Assembly (NCBI RefSeq): GCF_031326345.1
Contig: NZ_CP133671.1
Location: forward strand, 496,001 to 560,000
Reading direction: 5' to 3'
Origin: Aureispira sp. CCB-E
GTDB taxonomy: Bacteria; Bacteroidota; Bacteroidia; Chitinophagales; Saprospiraceae
DNA: 64,000 nucleotides
A program made the position numbers and the translations under genes. This document shows, piece by piece, positions 16,577 to 24,920 of the stretch; positions within the stretch are counted from its first letter, which is position 1; the number at the start of each line of letters is the position of its first letter. The notes below the pieces were generated by a model. That model ran no database searches and had not been told where the DNA came from. It worked only from the letters and a program-made list of their open reading frames with translations.

Positions 16577-18034
16577 ATGTCAGTGAAAACAATTGAAATA
16601 CTTAGTGTTATGACTAAGAGTGAATTAAAGCTTTTTGAAAAAAAAGTGATAAATTCACACAAAAGATTGACACTCAAAAAATTATATTCTTACTTAAAAA
16701 AACAGCCTCAAATAGATAAAGAAGCAGCTTTTTTAAAGGTGTTTAATACACCCTATACTTCTAAAAAGGATGCTATTTTTCGCAATGAATTAAGGTTATT
16801 GAATCGAGAATTGGAGCTTTTTATAGTAGAACAAGCATGGAAGAAAGGTTTAAGTATCAATTCGGATGAAACGCAACTGAGTTTGATAAAACTTTATCTA
16901 GAACGAAAGGAGTTTAATTTATTTGAACAAACATGGAAAAAGCTCTACAAGAAATCTAAAGAAGAGGGTTTGTTTTCGTTGAAAGTTAAATTAATAGAAT
17001 TGTTCTTTAGCTATAAAACAACCTCGTCAGAAATTGATATGGACGTGTACTGTGCCATAAAATTATTGTTGGAAGAAGCAATGGAGGCCACTGTTGCCCA
17101 AATGCAAGTAGATTATAAAGAACTGGAGTTAAAGCATGCTTATATACAGAGAAATTTATACGTTTTAAATGGGCATAAGTATGACTTCCATCGGGCTAAA
17201 ACATATTATCGTGTCGTCAACCCTGTGCCGAATGATGATATGATTGCACTTATGGAGTACAATATTCAAAGTTATTTTTTAGATGGATTAGAGAAAATAA
17301 GGGTACTTCAAAAAGCGTTGAAACAGGCTGAATTATTGGAAGAACAACATCCTAAGTTAAGGGCATCTATTCCTATGATGAAAATGACCATAGGACTTGA
17401 ATATTTCTTATTAAAAGAACATAGTAAGGCAGATGTTATTTATGTTTCGGCATTAAAAAATGTAGCGGTACTACATCCTGCTCAAAAATCAATGGTATAT
17501 TTTAACTACATTTCTAATTTGGTTTGTTTGGGCGATTATCAGAGAGCAATTGAATGGTACGAAAATAGTGGAGAGGACTGGAAAGATTCTCCGCTTGTAA
17601 CGTATCGAGTTGGGTGGGTGCTGTGTTGGGCATATATCATGATCGGAGATTATGAAAAGCCGATGGATATTCTTTTGGAACATAACATTCAGCAACGACC
17701 AGAGAATGATTTTATCTATGCACGTGTATTGTTAACTATTTTGTATTATTCAAGAGGCGAACTGGAACTAGCTGAAAGAGAGGCGTACAATATTATACAA
17801 AATGACCGCTACAAATTGGCAAAAGAAGTTGCTTTTATTCAATATTCTAAGCTTATTTACCAACACTTACGAGCAGCTTACATTGCTGATAAAGATAAAC
17901 GCCGTACTAAATTGCAAGAAATACAAAAGGAATTAGACAAAATGTATGAAACAAAACTTACTTATACATCTACAATGCTACATCGTTGGTTGACAAAACA
18001 GAATGAACAGGTAGCCGCTAAAAAAATAATTTGA
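16577..18034 (+). CDS. Helical-repeat protein of unknown function (paralogue A)
   Basis: A 485-residue cytoplasmic protein (no signal peptide or membrane segment), almost entirely helical and TPR-like, with many Tyr/Leu/Glu-rich helices (EYFLLKEHSKADVIYVSALK, NYISNLVCLGDYQRAIEWYE). The opening TIEILSVMTKSELKLFEKKV followed by a Lys-rich helix resembles a Bacteroidota family whose proteins start with a short EKRYFK-type helix; its function is not known. It is clearly homologous to the gene 570 bp downstream: most blocks align end to end (e.g. DAIFRNELRLLNRELELF versus DALFRNELRLLNRELELF; PMDILLEHNIQQRPENDF versus PMDMLLEHNIQQRPENDF). A small lipoprotein gene on the other strand lies between them. 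Confidence 0.7.
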   Translation: MSVKTIEILSVMTKSELKLFEKKVINSHKRLTLKKLYSYLKKQPQIDKEAAFLKVFNTPYTSKKDAIFRNELRLLNRELELFIVEQAWKKGLSINSDETQLSLIKLYLERKEFNLFEQTWKKLYKKSKEEGLFSLKVKLIELFFSYKTTSSEIDMDVYCAIKLLLEEAMEATVAQMQVDYKELELKHAYIQRNLYVLNGHKYDFHRAKTYYRVVNPVPNDDMIALMEYNIQSYFLDGLEKIRVLQKALKQAELLEEQHPKLRASIPMMKMTIGLEYFLLKEHSKADVIYVSALKNVAVLHPAQKSMVYFNYISNLVCLGDYQRAIEWYENSGEDWKDSPLVTYRVGWVLCWAYIMIGDYEKPMDILLEHNIQQRPENDFIYARVLLTILYYSRGELELAEREAYNIIQNDRYKLAKEVAFIQYSKLIYQHLRAAYIADKDKRRTKLQEIQKELDKMYETKLTYTSTMLHRWLTKQNEQVAAKKII

Positions 18035-18051
18035 GGAATCAATATTGAGTT

Positions 18052-18459
18052 TTATTGAAGATCGGCATCGGTAATGCTAAGCCTACATTCGCAGCTGCCA
18101 TTTTTACCAGGTTTGATAACTTGATATATCCAATTGGCATCTAGTGTGAGAGGAAAAGAAAGGCTTAATGAGCTATCGGTTGCAATACTAGTCCCTAAAC
18201 TATCCATACAGTAGGCTATTGGGTAATATTGGCAATCTTCATATTGACGTAAGGAGCCTCCTATGTCATGATCTACATCCAATACATAGCTGGTATTACG
18301 AACAACTAAAATGCTATCAAATGTATTGCAAAAAGCGGTGTCTAAATTGATTAGCCAAATGTCTTGATTCGAATTATTGGTGATAATTCGCTTACAATCA
18401 ACACTTGGGTCACAACTGATTAATAAAAAAAACAAACTGATTAAGACTATATATTTCAT
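18052..18459 (-). CDS. Small lipoprotein of unknown function
   Basis: A 135-residue lipoprotein with a short signal sequence (YIVLISLFFLLISC; acyl-Cys at residue 16). The mature part is beta-rich with several cysteines (DPSVDCKR, DTAFCNTF, EDCQYYPIAYC, SCECRL), suggesting disulfide bonds in the periplasm or at the surface. The phrase IITNNSNQDIWLINLDTAFC resembles an immunoglobulin-like opening. No family recognised. It is inserted on the opposite strand between two paralogous genes and ends 17 bp from the first of them. Confidence 0.65.
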   Translation of the reverse strand: MKYIVLISLFFLLISCDPSVDCKRIITNNSNQDIWLINLDTAFCNTFDSILVVRNTSYVLDVDHDIGGSLRQYEDCQYYPIAYCMDSLGTSIATDSSLSLSFPLTLDANWIYQVIKPGKNGSCECRLSITDADLQ

Positions 18460-18605
18460 AGATATAGATTGTATGGATGGCGTTTTTGTTGAATGTTGCT
18501 CTAACGATTGTAAAAGTAGGTTGGATAAATCATGATAACAAATTTAAAATTCGGATTTGTGATAAAATATAGTACAATAAGAAGCGTATAAAAAATAATA
18601 AAGTA

Positions 18606-20093
18606 TTGAAAACCATTGAAATAATACAGCTTATGACCACCAGTGAATTGAAACACTTTGAAAAGAAAGTGCTCCATTCACACAAAAGAGCTTCTCTAAA
18701 GCGACTCTATGCTTATTTGAAGAAACATCAAAAAGTGGATAAAGAAATGGCTTTTTTTAAGACGTTTAATGCTCAGTATACTACTAAAAAAGATGCGTTG
18801 TTTCGAAATGAGTTAAGGTTGTTAAATCGAGAATTAGAGCTTTTTATGGTGGAAGAAGTTTGGCGCAAAAATCTGCGTATCAACTCAGATGAAACACAGC
18901 TGAGTTTGATGACAATTTATTTAGAACGAAAGGAGTTTTCTCTTTTTGAGCAGATATGGAAGAAGCTTTATAAAAAAGCCGTAGCAGAATCCTTATATTC
19001 CTTAAAAGTTAAGTTGATCAATTTGTTTTTTAGTTACAAAACAGCTTCATCAGAAGTTAACACTGCTTTGTATGAGGAGCTAAAATTGCTTACGGAAGAA
19101 GCCTTAAAAGCTACAGTTGCTCAAATGGAGATTGATTACAAAGAGTTAGAATTAAAAGATGCTTTTATTCAAGGCAATTTGTATGCCTTGAGCGGGCAAA
19201 AGTATGATTTTCGACGGGGACCTCATTATTATAAAAGAGAGAACTACTTGGATAGCGATACTTTAGTTGATTTTTTGGATTATAGAATTCAAAGTTACTT
19301 CTTAAGCGGAACAGAAAAAATTAATATCCTTCAAAAGGCTCTAGCATGCGCAGAACCATTGCTAGCTCAATACCCCAAACACCCTACTTTAAAACATTCA
19401 ATTACAATGGTAGAAATAACGGTTGGACTTGAATACTTTTTGCTGAAAGAATATCAAAAGGCAGATGAGTTGTATGTTCGTGCCTTGAACAAGGCGCAGA
19501 TGTTGTCCACGCCCAAAAAGGCAGCCGTTTATTTTAATTACATTTCAAACTTGATTTGTTTGGAAGCTTACAATAGAGCGATCGAATGGTACGAGTCGAA
19601 TGAAGGAGCGTGGAAAAAGGTTCCCCAAGTTATGTACCGTATACAATATATGTTATGTTGGGCTTATGTGATGCAGGGAGAATATCAAAAACCTATGGAT
19701 ATGCTTTTGGAACACAACATTCAACAGCGCCCCGAAAATGATTTTGTCTATGCTCGGTTGCTCTTGACAATCTTGTATTATTCTAGAAATGAATTAGAAT
19801 TGGCTGAAAGAGAAGCGTATAACTTAATACAAAATCATAGATACAAAACGCCAAGAGAAGAGGTTTTTATCGCATACTCAAAGCTTATTTACCAACATAT
19901 ACAAGCTATTTATATCGTAGACGAAGGAAAACAAAAAGAGAAACTAACAGAGATTCAGGAAAAACTAGATGCGTTGTTTCAAAATAACTTTAGTTCTGCT
20001 TCTACAATGATGTATCGTTGGTTGAATCGACAAAATGAGCAAGCCCTTACTAAGCGTGGAGGCGAAAATGAAAATGAGCCACCTTTTCCTTGA
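18606..20093 (+). CDS. Helical-repeat protein of unknown function (paralogue B)
   Basis: A 495-residue homologue of the gene at 16.6 kb, with the same opening (KTIEIIQLMTTSELKHFEKK) and the same succession of helical repeats. The start is TTG, set by alignment of its first residues with those of the paralogue; no nearby in-frame ATG exists before the conserved start. It ends in a short Glu/Asn/Pro-rich tail lacking in paralogue A. No signal peptide, membrane segment or catalytic motif. The two genes look like a tandem duplication later separated by the small lipoprotein gene. A role as a protein-interaction scaffold is inference only. Confidence 0.68.
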   Translation: MKTIEIIQLMTTSELKHFEKKVLHSHKRASLKRLYAYLKKHQKVDKEMAFFKTFNAQYTTKKDALFRNELRLLNRELELFMVEEVWRKNLRINSDETQLSLMTIYLERKEFSLFEQIWKKLYKKAVAESLYSLKVKLINLFFSYKTASSEVNTALYEELKLLTEEALKATVAQMEIDYKELELKDAFIQGNLYALSGQKYDFRRGPHYYKRENYLDSDTLVDFLDYRIQSYFLSGTEKINILQKALACAEPLLAQYPKHPTLKHSITMVEITVGLEYFLLKEYQKADELYVRALNKAQMLSTPKKAAVYFNYISNLICLEAYNRAIEWYESNEGAWKKVPQVMYRIQYMLCWAYVMQGEYQKPMDMLLEHNIQQRPENDFVYARLLLTILYYSRNELELAEREAYNLIQNHRYKTPREEVFIAYSKLIYQHIQAIYIVDEGKQKEKLTEIQEKLDALFQNNFSSASTMMYRWLNRQNEQALTKRGGENENEPPFP

Positions 20094-20311
20094 ATTGTAT
20101 TTAAAAAGTGTCCTCTACACCTGAATCTTCTATAGCACCATTCAATGCTTCTGTATCTTGTTATTGGGTTATTTGTCACAGGAATAAACAAAGGGGAGGA
20201 CAAATGCGAAAATACCCAAGTAATCTCTCATAAAGTATTTTTAAATTTATATGTTAATGTAAATAGTTAGCATAGCCTTTTGATGTATTTTATTCGTTTT
20301 CTATATCATCA

Positions 20312-20561
20312 ATAGTTCGTTGAAACCACGCAGTAGCAGCGAAGCTAACTAAAAGCGCAGCGCTCACGAAGTAAACTTTATTAGTTTACTTCGTGAGTGC
20401 TGCGCAGTTGATAATCAATAAGTTGTGTATTTATTGCATTCTGTGTTAAAATTTTGATTATCAAGCTAATATAAATGTGTTTTTTTGTTTTTTTTGTAAA
20501 AAAGTAAACAACTAAGCGATAGCGATCTCACGACCGCAGGGAGCTAATCAACGAACTACTA
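20312..20561. repeat. Large TAGTTCGTTGA element with long internal hairpin
   Basis: Terminal repeats TAGTTCGTTGA (20313-20323) and TCAACGAACTA (20548-20558) are perfectly inverted. Inside, GCGCAGCGCTCACGAAGTAAAC (split here as GCGCAGCGCTC + ACGAAGTAAAC, 20355-20376) and its partner 20384-20405 make a 22-bp stem with a 7-nt loop and a single mismatch. A second inner pair, TTGATAATCAA and TTGATTATCAA, follows. AACCACGCAGTAGCAGC near the left end recurs at 41.24 kb. This is the best-preserved member of the intergenic element family. No coding frame is present. Confidence 0.7.
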
Positions 20562-21064
20562 TATCATTAGAAAGAAGCCTTAATGGAGTGCTATAAAATT
20601 GACTGCATAGACAATAGGTTTATATGTATTATTATAGTATGCAAGGTGAAACTACAGCGGTTCTAACGATAAACGGAATTATATTTAATTTTGCCATAAG
20701 TCTGCATTTATAGGACATACGAGTCAAAATAGAGTGCTAAAATCGCAAAAAAAAGACCTGAAAAATCCCTAAAACAAGGGCTTTTAGAGCATTTTTTAGA
20801 CATTATTTTGGGATGTTAAATTTTATAGTTTCCTTTTGAAACTTCGCAAGTATCGATAGGCACTGATTTATGAATTAAATAAATATAATTTCAAATGTCG
20901 TTAGTTTCGCTGGTGAAACTATTAACCATGTCAATTGGTTGGATACCTGTGTAGCTCCCGATGATAAACGAGTAGCAGGCTTTTCTATACATGGATTTTC
21001 TAGCAGAAATTGTATAACAAGCCTATATTTGCTTATTTTGTGGCTCTAAATATGGTAAGAGTCA
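20562..21064. other. 500-bp non-coding gap
   Basis: No convincing gene is seen between the 20.3 kb element and the next lipoprotein. It contains AAAAAAGACCT and TTTTTAGACATTAT (both also present just before the short batD-like gene) and a hairpin at 20977-21024 with two stem blocks, AGGCTT/AAGCCT and TATACA/TGTATA. It may be a decayed gene or repeat remnants. Confidence 0.4.
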
Positions 21065-21109
21065 ATGATTCAATCATCACGTTTAATTATTAATAAATCA
21101 ATAAGTTAT

Positions 21110-21610
21110 ATGAGTAATATCGTGCGTTTCTTTATGTCTACTGTTTTTATTTTTGTTGTGTTAATATCTTGTGAAACAGATCCTTGTGAAGGTGTGTCTT
21201 GCGATAATGGCGTTTGTGATGCGATTTCTGGAGAATGTATTTGTAGTCGAGGATACCAAACAGATCTGAATGGAATTTGTACGGTAACATGGACAACAAA
21301 AATGATTGGTTCTTATACTGTATCGGATAGCTGTATAGGACCCAATGCAGGAACAACTACCTATAACAGTACCATTGCTGCGGTAGATGAGGCTAATTTA
21401 ACCTTATCTAATTTGGGTAATACAGGACGTACAGTGCCTGCCACACATACGAACTTTACTAATTTTGAAATAGATTGGAAAAGTAACGACACGATTTTTT
21501 CAGGAACAGGAACTTGGGTAGTAGATACTTTGATCCGAATTGAATATATGATCAACGATACGACCAATCAACGAATAGATACTTGTTTAGCAACTTACAC
21601 TAGGTTGTAA
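21110..21610 (+). CDS. Lipoprotein with EGF-like motif
   Basis: A 166-residue lipoprotein. The ATG at 21110 is preferred over one at 21065 because it directly precedes the signal sequence (FFMSTVFIFVVLISC; acyl-Cys near 21). The first 35 mature residues carry closely spaced cysteines in an EGF-like order (DPCEGVSCDNGVCDAISGEC then ICSRGYQTD..GIC). The remainder is a beta-rich domain (MIGSYTVSDSCIGPNAG ... GTGTWVVDTLIRIEYMI) that looks like a lipocalin-like or single-sheet domain found in many Bacteroidota lipoproteins. Function unknown. A strong terminator follows 25 bp after the stop. Confidence 0.72.
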   Translation: MSNIVRFFMSTVFIFVVLISCETDPCEGVSCDNGVCDAISGECICSRGYQTDLNGICTVTWTTKMIGSYTVSDSCIGPNAGTTTYNSTIAAVDEANLTLSNLGNTGRTVPATHTNFTNFEIDWKSNDTIFSGTGTWVVDTLIRIEYMINDTTNQRIDTCLATYTRL

Positions 21611-21634
21611 ATTGAGGGTAAATGTCAAGCAATG

Positions 21635-21672
21635 AATGTGACAAGGGCGTACTGCTTTTGTCACATTTTTTG
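21635..21672 (+). terminator. Intrinsic terminator
   Basis: AATGTGACAA and TTGTCACATT form a 10-bp stem with a 13-nt loop followed by TTTTT. Ends the EGF-like lipoprotein transcript. The remaining 240 bp before the first barrel gene is AT-rich with a small palindrome (ATTGTTTTTT / AAAAAACAAT) near 21.81-21.83 kb. Confidence 0.82.
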
Positions 21673-21910
21673 TTGAAGGTGTAACCTATTATAATAATTC
21701 GTATTAATAGAGCAGCGCCTTAAATTCCACGATATAATTCGCTGAATAGATGACCTGTAGTTCTTAAAGTTTTGTCAATGGAAGGCAATTAATTTTATAA
21801 CAATTAAAAAAATTGTTTTTTGCAAAAAAAAACAATGCCTACAATGCTAATAATAAGGCACTTTTGAACAAAATCTATGCTCACAGATTATCACCCAAAA
21901 ACAAAACAAA

Positions 21911-24703
21911 ATGTCAACTCGAACTATTTCTTTATTCGTTTTTCTTCTTTTTAGCCAAATACTATTCTCACAAAAAACGCATAGCATTACAGGTGTTTTG
22001 CAAGATGAGAATGAAGCCCCTTTGGTTGCGGCAACCGTAGTTTTGATGAACAAGATTGATTCTTCTTTTGCTAATTATGGACTGTCTACAGATAATGGAA
22101 AATTCAAATTAACAGGGGAAGCAAACAAAGAGTATCAACTTCAAATTAGCTATGTTGGATATGCTGCTTTTATAAAAGACATAACACTAGACAAAGATTA
22201 TGACTTAGGAACAGTAGTACTAACAGAGGCGACCAATATGCTTGAGGCAGCTCAAATAGAGGCAGAGCATATTCCCATTCGGATGAATGGAGATACACTG
22301 GAATTTAACTCTGCTGCGTTTAATGTAGAAGCACACGATGATGTAGAGAAGCTATTGGAACAAATGCCAGGTGTTGAAATTGAGGAAGATGGAACCGTTA
22401 AAATCAACGGAAAGAAAGTAGAAAAAATATTGGTGGATGGCAAGGAGTTTTTTGGAGAGGATGTTAAGGCTGCCCTAAAAAACTTACCAGCAGACGCCAT
22501 CAAAAAGGTAGAGGTATTTGACAAAAAAACAGACCAAGAAGAACTGACAGGTACAGATGATGAGAACGAAAGTAAAACGATCAACTTGACCTTGAAGGAA
22601 GACAAAAAGGTTGGTTATATGGGGAATATTGAGGGGGGATATGGTTATTATCCTGACAATCATTATTATCAAGGCAAATTAGGGATCAATTATTTTAACC
22701 CTAAAATGAGAATTTCTATTATTGGCGCTTCTAATAATGTCAACAAGGCTGGCTTTTCATATCAAGACTTTCAAGGAATGACAGGTGGTTATGATAATTT
22801 TATGTCTGGTTATTCGGGCATGTCGATTGGAAACAGTTGGAACGATCCTGTATTGAGCTTATTATGGGGCAATACTTCTGGAGAAACTCGGGCTATTACA
22901 GGTGGTTTTAATGTGAACTTTTTCATTTCAGAAAAAACAGAGTTAAGTGCTCATTATATGTATACCAATGCCAATAAGTCGATGTTGACCAAAACATTCC
23001 GTCGGTCTATTGCTCCCGAAAATTTTTATACCACCAATAGCCAAAATAGTCAGTTTTTGTTAGCACAACGTCATGTTTTTAATACCAAATTTTCTCATAA
23101 GTTTGACAGCACACAGGAAATTCGTTTGCGTTTAAAAATGAAGTATACTGATTCGGATGAAGACAATGACCGATATTCTGAAACACTGGGAGGAACCGAT
23201 AGCTTAGAGAATGATATTAATCAGAATTCTCGAAAAGATGAAGTGGGAATGGGATTAATTTCTAATCTTCATTATCAAAAAAAATTACCTAAAAAAGGAC
23301 GTTCTTTGTGGGCAAATGTAGCAATAGCATTGGCTAATAATGGCGATATCTTTGATAATTTTTCACAAACAAGATTGTATCAAAACCAACAAATAACAAC
23401 GATAGACACTTTAAATCAAAATCAAACTTCTGCCAATGATAAGCAAGTGTATGGAGCTGAATTTGCTTATACAGAACCTTTGGGAGATAAAAATCATTTT
23501 GAGTTTAAACTAAGAGCTGGGTTTAGTGTAGAAAATAACGACCGCAAGGCATATGATATCAAAGAACAGGTAGAAGTACTTAATAGTGCTTTGACAGATT
23601 TGTATCAAAAAGAGTATAATTTTCAAGCATTCACAACGGATTTTAAACATCAAGGAGAAAAGGTGTCGGTGAAATTATCAGCAGGAATACAACGCAGCGG
23701 ACTTAAGGGAATCTTGGCTTCGAGTGCTACGGTCATCAACCAAACGTACTATTATCCTGTTGGTCATGCGAACTTCAAGTACAAATTTACAAAAAGCAAA
23801 TCGTTGAATCTTAATTACCGAACGAATGTACAAGAACCCAATTTAAATCAATTGCAGCCCATGCTGAATAACCAGAACCCACTATCTATTGGTTTGGGAA
23901 ATCCAAATTTGATTCCTGAATATAGACACAATGTGTGGTTAAGTTATAACTTATGGGATCAGTTGACATTTACATCTTTATATGTTTCTTTATATGGAAA
24001 TCTAACACAAAACGCCATTACTAGTAAACAGACGATTGACGATAACTTTAGAAGAACCTACCAACCTGTCAATTTTGGAACAAGTTCTAACTTTGGATTC
24101 CACTTTGGATATAATGGTGAGATTAAAAAGATAATCAAATACAATATACGAGGAGGAGCTGGCTTGGGACAACAGCCAATTTTGCTGAATGAGGAAGCTT
24201 CAGAACAATTGAACCACAATTATAATTTGTATGCATCGTTTGGAAATAAAAAGAAAAAAATAGTTGATTTATCTATTTCGGCAAGAGCAAACTTGAATAA
24301 CTCCTACTATTCACAGAACGATGCACTGAATGTTACGTCGCTCACGCATAGTTATAATGCAAAAGTAAGGGTAACAATTGCCAAGAAATGGCAACTCAAA
24401 ACGAATTTTGAATATACTATTTTTGACGACTTGGGCTATGGTGAAAGCTTTGCTATTCCTATTTGGTCGGCAAGTGTTGGCCGTACCTTTTTTAAGGGAG
24501 ACCAACTCAAAATTGAGTTGAGTGCAGAGAATATACTCAACGAGGCTTTCAGAATTAATCGCTACAATTGGGGAGCTAATATTACAGAGACTCAAACGAA
24601 CCTATTGGGACGTTATTTTATGCTTTCTGTATCGTATAAGATTAATAAGATGGGAGGAAACCAACCATCACCAGCAGGAGGTGGGTTAATTCTTCTTGAA
24701 TAA
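21911..24703 (+). CDS. Outer-membrane beta-barrel protein 1 (CarboxypepD_reg, plug-like, OMP_b-brl_3)
   Basis: A 930-residue outer-membrane protein. The signal peptide ends LFS before Gln-21. Residues about 25-105 form a carboxypeptidase-regulatory-like beta-sandwich (GVLQDENEAPLVAATVVLM, QISYVGYAA). Residues about 110-215 form a plug-like domain with the phrase ILVDGKEFFGED. The rest is a predicted barrel. It is a TonB-receptor-like architecture but no TonB box is recognised. It ends in a Pro/Gly-rich tail instead of a terminal aromatic strand. It is homologous to the two other barrels in this region, with shared blocks such as LKNLPADAIKKVEVFD, YNAKVRVTIAKKW and QLKIELSAENILNEA. Substrate unknown. 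A 14-bp-stem terminator follows. Confidence 0.88.
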   Translation: MSTRTISLFVFLLFSQILFSQKTHSITGVLQDENEAPLVAATVVLMNKIDSSFANYGLSTDNGKFKLTGEANKEYQLQISYVGYAAFIKDITLDKDYDLGTVVLTEATNMLEAAQIEAEHIPIRMNGDTLEFNSAAFNVEAHDDVEKLLEQMPGVEIEEDGTVKINGKKVEKILVDGKEFFGEDVKAALKNLPADAIKKVEVFDKKTDQEELTGTDDENESKTINLTLKEDKKVGYMGNIEGGYGYYPDNHYYQGKLGINYFNPKMRISIIGASNNVNKAGFSYQDFQGMTGGYDNFMSGYSGMSIGNSWNDPVLSLLWGNTSGETRAITGGFNVNFFISEKTELSAHYMYTNANKSMLTKTFRRSIAPENFYTTNSQNSQFLLAQRHVFNTKFSHKFDSTQEIRLRLKMKYTDSDEDNDRYSETLGGTDSLENDINQNSRKDEVGMGLISNLHYQKKLPKKGRSLWANVAIALANNGDIFDNFSQTRLYQNQQITTIDTLNQNQTSANDKQVYGAEFAYTEPLGDKNHFEFKLRAGFSVENNDRKAYDIKEQVEVLNSALTDLYQKEYNFQAFTTDFKHQGEKVSVKLSAGIQRSGLKGILASSATVINQTYYYPVGHANFKYKFTKSKSLNLNYRTNVQEPNLNQLQPMLNNQNPLSIGLGNPNLIPEYRHNVWLSYNLWDQLTFTSLYVSLYGNLTQNAITSKQTIDDNFRRTYQPVNFGTSSNFGFHFGYNGEIKKIIKYNIRGGAGLGQQPILLNEEASEQLNHNYNLYASFGNKKKKIVDLSISARANLNNSYYSQNDALNVTSLTHSYNAKVRVTIAKKWQLKTNFEYTIFDDLGYGESFAIPIWSASVGRTFFKGDQLKIELSAENILNEAFRINRYNWGANITETQTNLLGRYFMLSVSYKINKMGGNQPSPAGGGLILLE

Positions 24704-24746
24704 GTACAAACCTATCAATAGGCTAGTTGAGTGATCAAATCAGCTT

Positions 24747-24786
24747 TATAGGCAAAAAATAAACGTATTTTTTGCCTATAATTTTT
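24747..24786 (+). terminator. Intrinsic terminator after barrel 1
   Basis: TATAGGCAAAAAAT and ATTTTTTGCCTATA are a 14-bp perfect stem with a 6-nt loop, followed by ATTTTT. It separates the first two barrel genes, so they are likely independent transcripts. Confidence 0.85.
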
Positions 24787-24835
24787 AGATGATTGCTGTA
24801 CTCAAAAAAACAATATCAGTTCATAAACAACGCAG

Positions 24836-24860
24836 TTAACATAAAAAAAACCTAAATTTG
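24836..24860 (+). promoter_or_regulatory. Promoter-like box upstream of barrel 2
   Basis: TAAATTTG (24853-24860) fits TAnnTTTG. A single TTAAC begins exactly 17 bp before it, the same spacing as between the last operator unit and the promoter box before the GLPGLI gene. The further 10-bp repeats of that operator are absent here, so control by the same regulator is only a possibility. Confidence 0.35.
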
Positions 24861-24920
24861 AAGTTTTAAAAAGTTCCGTGCAGCACCCTGTTTAGCACTA
24901 GCATTTTATCTTCCATCTTT

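Noticed and set aside
20562-21064. Hidden gene in the 500-bp gap
   Set aside because: No frame longer than a few dozen codons with a start, and stops are frequent on both strands; it looks like repeat or gene remnants.
24836-24860. A third copy of the TYAAC operator before barrel 2
   Set aside because: Only one TTAAC is present at the right distance from the promoter box; the 10-bp-spaced companions are absent.
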